Part shown: one piece after another, positions 1-11,575 of the stretch | Layout: each line of letters opens with the position of its first letter | How positions within the stretch are numbered: the first letter of the stretch is position 1 | Assembly (NCBI GenBank): GCA_019843655.1 | Contig: JACDQD010000005.1 | Location: 31,940,954 to 32,004,953, forward strand | From: Lethocerus indicus | Lineage: Eukaryota; Arthropoda; Insecta; Hemiptera; Belostomatidae | Reading direction: 5' to 3' | DNA: 64,000 nt | Program-made: the position numbers and the translations under genes | The notes under the pieces: model-generated | The model's database searches: none | What the model was told of the DNA's origin: nothing | The model's input: the letters and a program-made list of their open reading frames with translations, nothing else

Positions 1-539
1 CATCTATACCGCCGACTGAGCCCGACCCTACTCCAAAAACTGAAACAGGAAACGACGACAATTCCGATCCCCGGACGTGTCGACACACCGACGTTTCGAA
101 CGGACTTATTGCGCCGACACCTTCAGAATCGACCGACTTCGAAAATCGACGAAACCACCCGACTTTTCGTTCAATTTCACCCGTTCAGTTATCAGTAAGA
201 TGGATCGAGATATCGCCTGTTGAGATAATACGACGAGGGCGGCGTGACTTTCGTTTTTTATAAAAACCGGTTTAGCACGCATCCGTTTTCACACCTCCTT
301 TAGCCCAATTAGTGACACAAAACACGTATGATGTCTACCAAAATATGAAAGTGACTACGCTGTGTTTGATAAATCAACATAGTATAACTGCCACGGACAA
401 AGCATGTGGATCTAATGACAAACATATCATTGACTCAAACGTTATAAACAAATAGACAGATTACGCACTATAAAGGGATCCAAACTCGCATGGAATTCTG
501 AAGCATTGATAAAGACTTAAAAATGTGTCTCTGTTACAG
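1..539. other. upstream intronic sequence of the transglutaminase gene
   Basis: This stretch precedes the first recognisable transglutaminase exon, whose acceptor AG is at 538-539. It is probably intron. Frame 1 of the + strand is open from base 1 to a stop at 196-198, with a GTAAGA just before it. However, the encoded residues do not resemble the core segment that should precede the exon at 540, so I do not call it an exon. The rest is AT-rich with no visible repeat. Confidence 0.5.
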
Positions 540-3208
540 TGTCGGTCAGTTCATAAGCACGAAAGCCGTCGGAGAGTGGAAACGCGAAGACATTACCGAC
601 TCCTACAAATACGCCGAAAGTACGTACAATTGTTTCTCTAAAATATGTTGAGTTTATTTGTCTTTTTCCTTTTTTTTTAATTATCAATACAAAACTAATA
701 AAACGTCGGTTGGCAGGAAGCGAAGAGGAGAGGGCTTCGATGTTGAAAGCTTTGAAACAGAGCGAGAGCATGTTCAGCAGATATTATCTGAACGAAGAAT
801 TCAACGATATCAAGTTCGATTTCAAACTTCGCGACGATATAGTGATCGGCTCGCCGTTCAAGTGAGTCTAAATTTTTGTATTTTACAAAGAAATCAATGT
901 CGAGCGTTCTGTTATTGGTAAAGCGAAATAGTAAGTCAAGTACGGTTGCAAGATGGCAGACTCTCTATCACTGTCACGGATCATTCATAGTGACGGATCA
1001 TTTAATAGAGGCTGCTGTGGCGACTGTTAGACGATGTTTAGAGAATCTCTTCTCGTGAAAATCATACTGAAATATCACTGACAAATGTCCAAAACCCCCG
1101 TTTTGCAGCGTCGTCGTCGTGATGCACAACAGGAGCCGGACCAACGACTATTCCGTGTCGGTCGTTCTCAGAGTTGACGCCGTCACTTACACCGGCAAAC
1201 ATATGGACGTTGTGAAGAAGGACAAATTCGACATGATTATCAAACACCAAGGAGGTAAGTCATCAAGTTCTGCAGTAGAATATCCGCGGTAACGAAAAAC
1301 GATATGTTACTTACGCCTATATTTTAAGTAGTCCTTATTTTAATAACGGATTAATGGATTTCATTTCTTAGGGTTTTGACATCAATTTCACGATTAGAAC
1401 TGTCCATAACTTCGACACAAATATAACATAAAATTTTGTTATAAACGAAGCGTCATTGTCGAAAATTATCACCATCCTTCGCACCTTCCGTTTCGTCCAT
1501 GTAAAAATATAAATGTCCGCCAACTATTATAACAAAATCGGAGATATTAAATAGATATTAATTGTCTTTTTCAAGTGGAAGAAGTGAAACTTACGGTCGG
1601 ATACAACGACTACGCTCACAGGCTGGTCGACCAGGGGGCGTTCAACATCGCCTGTCTGGCGACTGTCAGGGACACGAATTTCGAATTTTTCGCCCAGGAC
1701 GATTTCAGAGTGAGAAAACCCGACATAAAAATCAAGGTGAGCCCGAAGAGATATTGAAAAAAAAAACCAAAAAGTTTTGTCCTCAATCTTCGAGCTTGTT
1801 GGCTGATATCTGCAAAGTAATTGGCGCTGTTTGAATTTTAAGCAAAAAATACCAAATACGAGTGAATGGAGGAAGTGAGCGAATGACACTGCGATGTTTC
1901 TGAAACAATAATAATAATCGTATAATTATTAAGCATTTTTTTTATTATTAATTATTTACAGATTAATGGCGGAGCAGTAGCGGGCGAACAACTGACCGGC
2001 GTCGTCTCTCTGACAAACCCTTTGCCAATTCCAATTAAGAAGGGTCAATTTATGATAGAAGGACCCGGACTCAGTACTCAACTGAAGATCAAAGTGGACC
2101 AGTATGTATTTTATTATTAGTTTAATATACCTGTTTTTTGGTGGTCTGCGAGGTGTTGGAATACCGTTGATTTCGTGTGTTTCTGTCTCCTCTCGCTGGT
2201 TTGGTATTTTCCTAGACCGGTTTCGGCCGCTCGCCATCTTCAGTAGCGCTGTGTTAGTCACTGTTGGGTCTTATATGTTTTTCTGGCATCCTCACTGCAC
2301 TGTCACTTGTACTATGGTGGTTGTCTGTTTGTCGTATATATATATACGTGTCTCGTTATTGTGTTCTGTTACGTGTTATATGACACGTATATATACGCAT
2401 ATGACAACCACCATAGTACAAGTGACAGTGACACAGTGCAGTGAGAGGATGCCCAAAAGATCCAAAGTGCCGACAGTGACTAACACAGCGCTACTGAAGA
2501 TGGCGAGCGGCCCCGAAACCGGTCTAGCAAAAGACCAAACCGGCGAGAGGAGACAAGAAACACCACGAACCTACTGTATTCTATTATTATTATGATTAAT
2601 AGTTGTATATAATTACCTGAATGTTCCAGGTGTGATTTGAATTTTATAGTTTAGTCTGTCATTTGTACAACTTTGCATACAATGTGCCTCGGCCGCAGAT
2701 TTCGTCGTATTGAAGCAGGCAATTAAAAGCTCCCATAAATGACGAGATTTTGGCTCGTAATCGGACATTTTCAATAACTTTACGAAGGTGATGTCGATGG
2801 TTATGTTGACAAATATCCACGTCTTTTACTTAAACCAACTCCTATCGCCTAAACCATACATTGTAAAACGGCAGAAGCAAAGTTGTACACCTAATATTTC
2901 AATTATTCAAATAATATGAAATTTCAGGATTGTCATCCTATCACATTCCCCGTGTTTTCTGGTTGCCCAGAAAAATTTTTGCAATACTCCGGCCTTCGAC
3001 TTTAAAGAATTTATTAACTATTTTCAGTCCGATTGAACCCCAAAAGGACGCCGTCGTCAATTTCAAGATGACTCCGATTTTCCCCGGCAAGAGTTCAATA
3101 GCGGCTAAATTCATTTCGAACGAACTCGACGATGTCGACGGTTTCTTGGATCTGACAATTTCGGAGAAAGGAGCCGACAACGGACTGGACAATACAATCC
3201 CGACATAA
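540..3208 (+). CDS. transglutaminase (annulin / hemocyte type), 3' six coding exons
   Basis: Protein-glutamine gamma-glutamyltransferase, which forms calcium-dependent isopeptide cross-links. In arthropods such enzymes act in hemolymph clotting, cuticle and matrix. Six exons join in frame at 540-619, 717-861, 1109-1254, 1576-1736, 1962-2101 and 3028-3208, all with GT-AG introns and matching phases. The first exon encodes VGQFISTKAVGEW...REDIT, the family signature after the catalytic core. Next comes the SEEER segment, then the two C-terminal beta-barrel (Transglut_C) domains: one around V-V-V-V-M-H-N-R-S, and one containing FNIACLATV, QDDFRVRKPDIKI, LTNPLPIPIKKG and the ending ELDDVDGFLDLTISEKG. 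About 285 residues are in the window. The catalytic Cys/His/Asp core and start codon lie upstream, so activity cannot be judged here. Introns are short (97-321 nt) except the last (926 nt), which holds a hairpin element. The family call is firm; orthology to insect annulin is inferred from residue pattern. Confidence 0.93.
2120..2574 (-). mobile_element. hairpin element copy A, complete, in the last transglutaminase intron
   Basis: Two inverted arms of about 200 bp flank a short AT-rich loop around 2330-2400. The left arm carries CTCGCCATCTTCAGTAGCG, and the right arm its complement CGCTACTGAAGATGGCGAG near 2489. The left end has an extra extension (CCTGTTTTTTGGTGGTCTGC) that the right end lacks; the right end stops at CACGAACCTAC. 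A 15-bp direct repeat with one mismatch brackets it: TGTATTTTATTATTA at 2105-2119 and TGTATTCTATTATTA at 2575-2589. I take this as a target-site duplication. Strand is given so that the element begins at the shorter end. It lies just inside the intron, immediately after the donor at 2102. The family is not one I recognise by name. Confidence 0.82.
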
Positions 3209-4321
3209 TTTATCCGTCTTCTGATAATGTGAAATTTTTATTCATAAAAAACCGAGTTCAAGAAAAATACCAAACAAAAAGTTACCTTCGTGTTTTTGTC
3301 TTGTTAAAACTAACAAAAATTGATGTATAGAATGTGCAGTAATGTTTTTATTAACCTTTTCGAATAATATTTAAAATATTTTGTCATATTGTCAAATGGC
3401 AGTGATGATATTGTGTTCGTGGTATGACCAGACTTTAAATGTATCAGTCGGAAGAGTATATTTTTTTCGTGTAATAATATTTCTTGAATGCGTTTATCCA
3501 GAAATTTTGATTACTGCACAAGTGAAAGATCTAAAGGGAGAGGACACAATATATAAACTTGTGCGGTAAGTACTTTCTTTCAATATTATTTTCATCAACA
3601 AAGAGACTGAAATTCATTGATTAAATATTGATTATTGTACTATTAGTAAGTATCGAGTATTTCCTTTCATTAAGCTTTTGGTTTTATGCATTAGTTTTGA
3701 CTGTGTGTTAGAAATGCATTATCTAATGTTCATTTATTTTTAGTTCACTTTTATGCTAAGTTTGGTTAAGTATAAATGCCATAAAATGTTTGTATTTGAT
3801 CTTATTTTAAAAACGAATTCCAAAAAGCTAATTATACTACTGACAATATATTGTACATTTATTTTATCATTGCAGTCATACTATTATAGAATAGATTTTT
3901 ATACAGAATTAGATTTTGTTTGATAATTGGGATCGTTTTGTGTATTGTTTCTGTAAGAGATTTTTGACAAACACGTAAAATGTTCTCTATAGCAGTTTCA
4001 TTGTATATAAATGACACATAATGTAACAAGCTTTAAAATTTCAATTTTAGTTTTTAGTCCAAAATAAATTGTTAGATTCTATGATGTATAAGATTATTAT
4101 AGATTATATACATATTATTGTTTATATATTGAATAACATTCTTCAAGCAAGTTAATCTATGTCCTATTCGCTTATAGTTCATGTTCAGTTTTTTTATTAA
4201 TGATGTACTAATAATATATGTTGTATATATTTTGTATGAACGAAATATATATCATTTCTTTAAGATATTTTTTTATAATACTGGATAATTACAGGCCAAA
4301 ATGCATCCTTAAAAAACAAAT

Positions 4322-4361
<40 letters not shown>

Positions 4362-4370
4362 AAATAACTA
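3209..4370. other. AT-rich 3' UTR / intergenic DNA
   Basis: Strongly AT-rich sequence after the transglutaminase stop, probably including its 3' UTR. Possible polyadenylation hexamers are ATTAAA near 3620 and AATAAA at 4063-4068; neither can be chosen from sequence alone. A strong donor-like CG|GTAAGTAC at 3565-3573 follows a 21-codon open stretch that begins after an AG at about 3500. It has no recognisable homology and is left uncalled. Confidence 0.5.
4322..4361. repeat. (AT)n microsatellite
   Basis: Nearly pure alternating AT for about 40 bp, directly before hairpin element copy B. Other hairpin copies in the window also sit beside AT runs (for example at 18393-18431). Confidence 0.9.
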
Positions 4371-4776
4371 GTTTAAAATACCTGTTTTGTGGTCTGCGAT
4401 GGGTTGAAATACAGTTGATTTCGTGTGTTTCTGTCTCCTCTAGTTTGGTCTTTTGCTAGACCGGTTTCGGGGCCGCTCGCCATCTTCAGTAGCGGTGTTA
4501 GTCACTTTGGCACTTTGGATGTTTTTTGGGCATCCTCACTGCACTGTCACTGTCACTTGTACTGTGGTGGTTGTCTGTTTGTCGTGTGGAATTTACCTTT
4601 ACATTTATAATATTCCTTTGTTTGTTCTTGAAAATCTCCATATCCTGTATTACATCCATCTCATTGCCATTCTTGGCCAGGGTGTATTAAAATTAATACA
4701 CTATGTATTAAAATACACCCAGATATTACGAACACCACTACAGTACACAGTACAAGTGAACGTGATAGTGCAGTGT
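4371..4776 (-). mobile_element. hairpin element copy B, right arm truncated by the satellite block
   Basis: The left arm (4371 to about 4586) has the same order as copy A: the CCTGTTTTGTGGTCTGCG end, the CTAGACCGGTTTCGG core and the CGCCATCTTCAGTAGCGG core. Only the inner part of the right arm remains (4731-4776), complementary to about 4534-4572. Right after it, the short-period repeat block begins. The loop contains its own palindrome (GGGTGTATT at 4680-4688 and AATACACCC at 4712-4720). The outer right arm, with the ATGGCGAGCGG core, is missing. Confidence 0.8.
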
Positions 4777-4777
4777 C

Positions 4778-6066
4778 GTTTTAAATCGCAAAATCGGCCC
4801 GAAAATGCGGTTTTTTGGTGCAAAATCGCCAAAAAAAAGGCGGTTTTTAAGCAACAAATCCGACCAAAATACGGTTTTTGGGTGCAAAATCGGTAAAAAA
4901 GGCGGTTTTGGGGTGAAAAATCGGTAAAAAAGGCGGTTTTTAAGCCCAAAATCGGTCCGAAATACGGTCTTTAGGCGAAAAATAGCGGATTTTAGGCCAA
5001 AAAATAAGGTTTTTATGCCCCAAAAAGCGGTTTTTAAGCCCAAAATCGGCCCGAAAATTCGGTTTTTTGGTGCAAAATCAGTCTAAGAAAAGGCATTTTT
5101 TAAAACACAAAATCGCTCAAAAATGATGTTTTTAAGACAAAAATCGGCCCAAAAGTGTAGTTTCTAAGCCCAAAATCGGCCCAATAATGTGGCTTTTAGG
5201 ACAAAAATCGGCCTAAAAGTGCGGTTTTTAGGCCCTAAAATTGCATTTTTTTACGAAAAATTGGCCCAAAGAAGGCATTTTTAGACGCAAAATTTGCCAA
5301 AAAATGGCATTTTTAGCGCAATATAGGCACAAAAATGTTATTTTTATACCCAAAATTGGCCCAAAAATGCGGTTTTTATGCCCAAAAATACGGTTATTAG
5401 GGCCAAAAATGGCATTTTTAGAAGCAAAATTGGCCAAAAATGCGGTTTTTAGGCCCGAAAATGGCATTTTTGACGCAAAATTGGCCAAAAAATCAGGTTT
5501 TTAGCCTCTAAATGGCATATTTTTAAAATTTAATGCGCTCATTTTTAACCCAAAAATCGGCATGCGGTTTTTAGACGCTAAAATGGTAAGCCCAAAAATC
5601 GGCATTGTTATTTTTTACCCAAAACAAAAAATCAGGTTTTGGCATATCTAGGGCCAAAAATGGCATTTTAATTTTTAGCGCAAAAAATAGGCCCTGAAAA
5701 TGTTACTTTTAGACCCAAAATTGCTGTGCGCAGTTTCTAAGCCCAAAATCGGCTAAAATAATGTGGCTTTTAGACCCGAAATCGACTAAAAAATGAGGTT
5801 TTTAGGATAAAAATCGGCCCAAAATCAGGTTTTAGCCGCTAAATCTACCTAATAATGCGGTGTTTAGGTCCAAAATCGACTAAAAATGCTGTTTTAGGCC
5901 TAAAAATGCGGCATTTATGAGGGCCAACAATCTGCCCAAAATTTGCTAAAAATGCGGTTTTGGCCGGAAAATTAGGTTCTTACCCACAAGGCCCAGCCTA
6001 AAATGCGGTTTTCGGTTTGTAGAAAATAATGCGGTTTTGCAAAATTCGGCCAAAAGCTTTGCCAAA
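4778..6066 (-). repeat. short-period AT-rich repeat block, left part
   Basis: Imperfect tandem repeats of units such as AAAATTGGCCCAAAAATGCG and GGCATTTTTAGACGCAAAAT. The part at about 5225-5500 is clean. It matches, in order, the reverse complement of about 8110-8345: the same succession of variants appears (AAAATGTTATTTTTA, then GCGGTTTTTA, then AATACGGTTATT). I place this part on the - strand relative to the right-hand block. Long reading frames here are by-products of the period and not genes. Confidence 0.9.
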
Positions 6067-7440
6067 ATCACTTGCCCCTGAAACGGCGGGTTGAAAATCG
6101 AAAATTTAGGTTTTTCGAAAATTTTCACAGATCGATCCCATATTCCGCCCACAAGTGTACAAAAGTGAGTTACACTTGCCCCTGAAATGGTGGGTTGAAA
6201 ATCGAAAATTTAGGTTTTTCGAAAATTTTCACAGATCGATCCCATATTCCACCCACAAGTGTACAAAAGTGAGTTACACTTGCCCCTGAAACGGCGGGTT
6301 GAAAATCGAAAATTTAGGTTTTTCGAAAATTTTCACAGATCGCTCCCATATTCCACCCACAAGTGTACAAAAGTGAGTTACACTTGCCCCTGAAACGGCG
6401 GGTTGAAAATCGAAAATTTAGGTTTTTCGAAAATTTTCTCAGATCGATCCCATATTCCACCCACAAGTGTACAAAAGTGAGTTACACTTGCCCCTGAAAC
6501 GGCGGGTTGAAAATCGAAAATTTAGGTTTTTCGAAAATTTTCTCAGATCGATCCCATATTCCACCCACAAGTGTACAAAAGTGAGTTACACTTGCCCCTG
6601 AAACGGCGGGTTGAAAATCGAAAATTTAGGTTTTTCGAAAATTTTCTCAGATCGATCCCATATTCCACCCACAAGTGTACAAAAGTGAGTTACACTTGCC
6701 CCTGAAACGGCGGGTTGAAAATCGAAAATTTAGGTTTTTCGAAAATTTTCTCAGATCGATCCCATATTCCACCCACAAGTGTACAAAAGTGAGTTACACT
6801 TGCCCCTGAAACGGCGGGTTGAAAATCGAAAATTTAGGTTTTTCGAAAATTTTCTCAGATCGATCCCATATTCCACCCACAAGTGTACAAAAGTGAGTTA
6901 CACTTGCCCCTGAAACGGCGGGTTGAAAATCGAAAATTTAGGTTTTTCGAAAATTTTCTCAGATCGATCCCATATTCCACCCACAAGTGTACAAAAGTGA
7001 GTTACACTTGCCCCTGAAACGGCGGGTTGAAAATCGAAAATTTAGGTTTTTCGAAAATTTTCTCAGATCGATCCCATATTCCACCCACAAGTGTACAAAA
7101 GTGAGTTACACTTGCCCCTGAAACGGCGGGTGGAAAAATCGAAAATTTAGGTTTTTCGAAAATTTTCAGATCGATCCCATATTCCACCCACAAGTGTACA
7201 AAAGTGAGTTACACTTGCCCCTGAAACGGCGGGTTGAAAATCGAAAATTTAGGTTTTTCGAAAATTTTCTCAGATCGATCCCATATTCCACCCACAAGTG
7301 CTACACTTGCCCCTGAAACGGCGGGGTTGAAAATCGAAAATTTAGGTTTTTCGAAAATTTTTGTGCTAAAAAAACGGGTTGATTTACCATTGCCCCTGAA
7401 CGGCGGGTATACTAACATTTTGGTTTTCGAAAATTTCTCA
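6067..7440 (+). repeat. 104-bp satellite, array 1 (about 13 copies)
   Basis: The unit begins CTTGCCCCTGAAACGGCGGG and runs through AAATCGAAAATTTAGG, CAGATCGATCCCATATTCCA and CAAGTGTACAAAAGTGAG. Starts at 6071, 6175, 6279, 6383, 6487, 6591, 6695, 6799, 6903, 7007 and 7111 are spaced exactly 104 bp. The following starts, 7214 and 7306, are 103 and 92 bp apart, and the array decays by about 7440. Copies differ at only a few positions (for example TTTTCACAG versus TTTTCTCAG), so this array is highly homogeneous. Open frames across it are period artefacts. Confidence 0.97.
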
Positions 7441-9095
7441 GATCTATTATTCCTTCGATTTTGCCCTTTAAAACCGCTAAAACTACATAATTCTGCGTCA
7501 AAACCCCATGCCATTTTAATAAAAATGTCAATTTTTAGGCGTTAATCAACCGCATGTGGCCAATTGTGCCAAAAATTCCATTTAAGAGCTAAACCTACTG
7601 GAGCCTAATTTTGCGTCAAATGCCATTTTTGCCCTAATAACTGTATTTTTGGCAAAAACCTGTGGATTTTTAAGTTTAAAAACCGCCATTAGGCCATTTT
7701 GGGCTAGCATTAGCGCCTAAATATTTATTGCCCTAATAACTGCAATCTGCATAAAACCGCATTGTTAGTTTATAAAATGCATTTTTGGCCAAATTTTGCG
7801 TCTAAAAATGTCATTTTTGATTCCATATTATAAGTAAAAATGCGAATGCCATTTTTTGTTCTAAAACCGCTTAAAACCATTTTGTAGGACTCAAATATCC
7901 TTTTTGGGACTGCCAATGCTATAATTTGGTCTAAAAATGCCATATTTGCGTGCGCATTTCATTTTTTATTATTTTCTTGGCCTTAACCATTTGCCATTTT
8001 CGCCCTAAAACCGCCAATTTTTATTAGCCTCAAAATTAAAATGCGCATTTTAATTTTGCCCTAATGCCATAGGCCTATTAACTGGGGCGCTGCGCACTGG
8101 CCTATTTTGCGCTAAAAATGCCATTTTTTGGCTAATTTTGCGTCTAAAAATGCCATTTTTGGACCAAATAACTGTATTTTTGGGCTTAAAAACCGCATTT
8201 TTAGGCCAAATTTTGGTCTAAAAATAACATTTTTGGGCCTATTTTGCTCTAAAAATGCCATTTTTTGGCTAATTTTGCGTCTAAAAATGCCATTTTTGGG
8301 CCAATTTTGCGTAAAAAATGCAATTTTAGAGCCAAAAAACCGCATTTTTGGGCCAATTTTGCGTCAAAATATTCCATTTTAGAGGCTAAAAACCGCATTT
8401 TTAGGCCTATTTTGCGTCTAAAAATGCCATTTTTTGCCCTAATAACTGTATTTTTGGGCTTAAAAACGACCTTTTTGGGCCAATTTTGCATAAAAATATC
8501 GCCTATTTTGCGCTAAAAATGCATTGGTCCTATTTGCATGGCCTGCATTTTGGTCCTAAAATAACATTTTTTTATTTTGGCGTCTAAAAATAGGCATTTT
8601 AGGCCTAAAATAACATGGGCTATTTTGTTTTTTCTAATTTTGAGCCTAAAAACCGCCATTTTGGGAAATTTTGCGTCAAAATATTCATTTTAGAGCCAAA
8701 ACTTCACATTTTTTTAGAATGATTTTGCGTCAAAATATGCCATATTTTTTGCTGGAGCCAAAAACCGCATAGGATTTTGTAAAATGCAATTTTTCGGCTG
8801 TCAAAATGCCATTTTAATGCGTAAAAATGCTTTGAAAATGTATGCTTAAATACCCATTTTAACTCAATAAGTATAACAATAGGCCAATTTTCCAAATGCC
8901 ATTTTTGCTACAATTTTGTCGTAAATACCATTTCCGGCCTAAAAACCGCATTTTACTAAAAGAAAAATTTTCATTTTTAGGCCAATTTTTTAAAACCGTT
9001 TGGGTATAAAAACCAGAATTTTTATTTTGCGGACAAAATGCCATTTTTCGCAATTTTCAGATCCTAAAACAAGTGTACAAGTGTACATTTTGGGC
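7441..9095 (+). repeat. short-period AT-rich repeat block between satellite arrays 1 and 2
   Basis: Units such as TTTTGCGTCTAAAAATGCCA, AAAAACCGCATTTTTAGGCC and AATAACTGTATTTTTGGGC, in the opposite orientation to 4778-6066. The cleanest stretch is 8105-8510, where the AACTGTATTTTTGGGCTT variant recurs 274 bp apart (8171 and 8445). The flanking sequence is increasingly degenerate. No gene is present. Confidence 0.9.
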
Positions 9096-9960
9096 ATTTT
9101 ACTTGCCCCTGAAACGGCGGGTAAAAATCGAAAATTTATTTTTCGTAAAATTTTCACAGATCGATCCCATATTTTCCACACAAGTACCAAAAAGTGAGGC
9201 TACACTTGCCCCTGAAACGGCGGCGGGCCTCGAAAAAATCGCATTTGAGGTGAAACGGCGGGTTCGTCAGGAAAATTTTCTGGCCTAAAGATCGATTCCC
9301 ATATTCCACCCAAAGCCATTTTGCAAAAGTGAGTTACACTTGCCCTGAAACGGCGGGGTGAAAATCGAAAATTTAGGTTTTTAAAATTTTCACAGATCGA
9401 TCCCATATTCCACCCACAAGTGTACAAAGTGAGTTACACTTGCCCCTGAAACGGCGGGTTGAAAATCGAAAATTTAGGTTTTTCGAAAATTTTTCAGATC
9501 GATCCCATATTCCACCCACAAGTGTACAAAAGTGAGATCCATATTACCCACAAGTGTACAAAGTGAGCTTGCGCCTGAAACGGCGGGTTGAAAATCGAAA
9601 ATTTAGGTTTTTCGAAAATTTTCTCAGATCGATCCCATATTCCACCCACAAGTGTACAAAAGTGAGTTACACTTGCCCCTGAAACAGCGGGTTGAAAATC
9701 GAAAATTTAGGTTTTTCGAAAATTTTCACAGATCGATCCCATATTCCACCCACAAGTGTACAAAAGTGAGTTACACTTGCCCCTGAAACGGCGGGTTGAA
9801 AATCGAAAATTTAGGTTTTTCGAAAATTTTCACAGATCGATCCCATATTCCACCCACAAGTGTACAAAAGTGAGTTACACTTGCCCCTGAAACGGCGGGT
9901 TGAAAATCGAAAATTAAGGTTTTTCGAAAATTTTCTCAGATCAATCCCATATTCCTAGAA
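9096..9960 (+). repeat. 104-bp satellite, array 2
   Basis: Same unit and same orientation as array 1, with starts near 9102, 9205, 9339, 9439, about 9570, 9672, 9776 and 9880. The last three are 104 bp apart and clean; the first five are irregular, with insertions of short-repeat fragments and small deletions. The array ends at about 9958, after TTCTCAGATCAATCCCATAT. Confidence 0.95.
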
Positions 9961-11575
9961 ACCGTATTTTGGGGTCGATTTTATGCTTTAAAACCGCATT
10001 TTTAGGTTTTCGAAAAGAACCCTAAAATCACAAAATTTGTTTTGAAAATTTTTCCGATCCCATTATCAAAGATTCTAACTTGCCCCTGCCCCGAATACGG
10101 GTTAGGCCAATTTTCGTCTAAAAATATTTTTGACCCTAAAAATTTTCACATGCGGCCACCAACCAGATATAAATTTATTTTTGCGTCACGACTCAATTTT
10201 TTTAAAAATCTTTTAACATTTTTGTAAATTTTAAACCGCCATTTTACATGCCATTTATGTCTGGCTAAAATTTTAATTTTAGAAGCAATTTTGTCAAATA
10301 ATGCTAAAAACCTGCCCTTAAATAACTGGTAATTTTTGGGCTACCGCATTTTGGGCCTAAAATGCCATTTTGGCCAATTTGCGCTTTATCAATCCTAATT
10401 ATCTGTAATTATTTATTTTTAAAATGCCATTTTTGGCTAATTTTGCGTCTAAAATAACATTTTTGAGACTAATTCATGCATTTTGGGTTCTAAATAATAT
10501 TTTTAGGCCTACATTTTTGGCCAATATGTTATTGGCTCTAAAATGCTCATTTTTGGCTCTATGCCATTTTTGGCTAATTTGCGTCTAAAATGCATTTTGG
10601 CCATTTGCGTAGGTAAATTTTAGAGCCAAAAACTGCATTTTTAGAAATTTTGTCAAAATATTCCATTTTAGAGGCTAAACGCATTTTTAGGCCATTTTTG
10701 CGTCTAAAAAATGCCATTTTTTGTCCTAACTGTATTTTGGGCTTAAAACGACATTTTGGGCCATTTGGGCCTTTGGGCTATGCGCTGCGCTAATTATTGT
10801 TTATTTTGGTTACATTATAAGCGCTCAAAATGCAATTTTTGGTCCTAATAACTGCAATTTTGGGCATAAAACCGCATTTTTGGTCTAAAAATAGCATTTG
10901 CCTATTTTGCGCTTAAAATGCCATTTATTTGCCACTTTATGTCTAAAATAACATTTTTAGCCAATTTTACTAAAAATACCAATTTTAGGCCAACCGCACC
11001 GCTGGCATGCCATTTAGAGGCCGTCCATTTAGAGCCTATTTTGCGTCAAAATACCGCCATTTAGGCCTATTTTGCGTCAAAATGCCATATTTAGACCAAT
11101 TGTCAAGAATTTTCGGCTAAAAACTATTTTTGGGCTTAAAACGACCTTTTAGGGACCAATAACTGTATGGGCTTTGCAAATTATTTAGGCCCTGGTATTT
11201 TAAATTAATTATTTTTGAGTATAAACATTTGGGCCAATTTGTCGTCAAAATATGCCAGAGGCCAAAAATAAATTTTAGCGACCTATTAGCTAAAAACCGC
11301 ATTTTTAGGCCAATTTTGCGTTAAAATGCCATTTTTGGGCCTATTTTGCGCTAAAAATGCCATTCAAAAAATGCAATTTTGCTGCGGGTTTTGATGCATT
11401 GTTTGGGCCAATTTTATGGGTTTAATTATGCCATTTTTTAGCAATTTTGGGTTTTAGAAACGTGCATTTATTCTAAAACAGGCTGCCTAAAACCATCTTT
11501 TTAGTTTAAAACCATTTTTGCGCCTACGGCTGCTAATTTAGGTTTTTCGTCAATTTTGATCCATATTCCTAAAAC
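9961..11575 (+). repeat. degenerate short-period repeat block between arrays 2 and 3
   Basis: Recognisable pieces of the AAAATGCCATTTTT, GGCCAATTTTGCGTC and AAAACCGCATTTTT units in the same orientation as 7441-9095. Many one- to three-base deletions and truncated units disturb the period. About 10630-10760 preserves the same unit order as 8330-8480. Confidence 0.85.

Noticed and set aside
1..198. Open frame from base 1 with a possible donor at its end
   Set aside because: The residues do not resemble the transglutaminase core segment expected before the exon at 540, and the sequence has no other family signature.
4701..5504. Asn/Phe/Lys-rich frames through the satellite block, also at 8112-8516 and 16943-17432
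   Set aside because: They are the short-period repeat read in frames that lack stops; the same repeating residues appear on both strands.
6071..7306. Regular direct repeats resembling a CRISPR array
   Set aside because: The whole 104-bp unit repeats with no unique spacers, and the context is a eukaryotic satellite.
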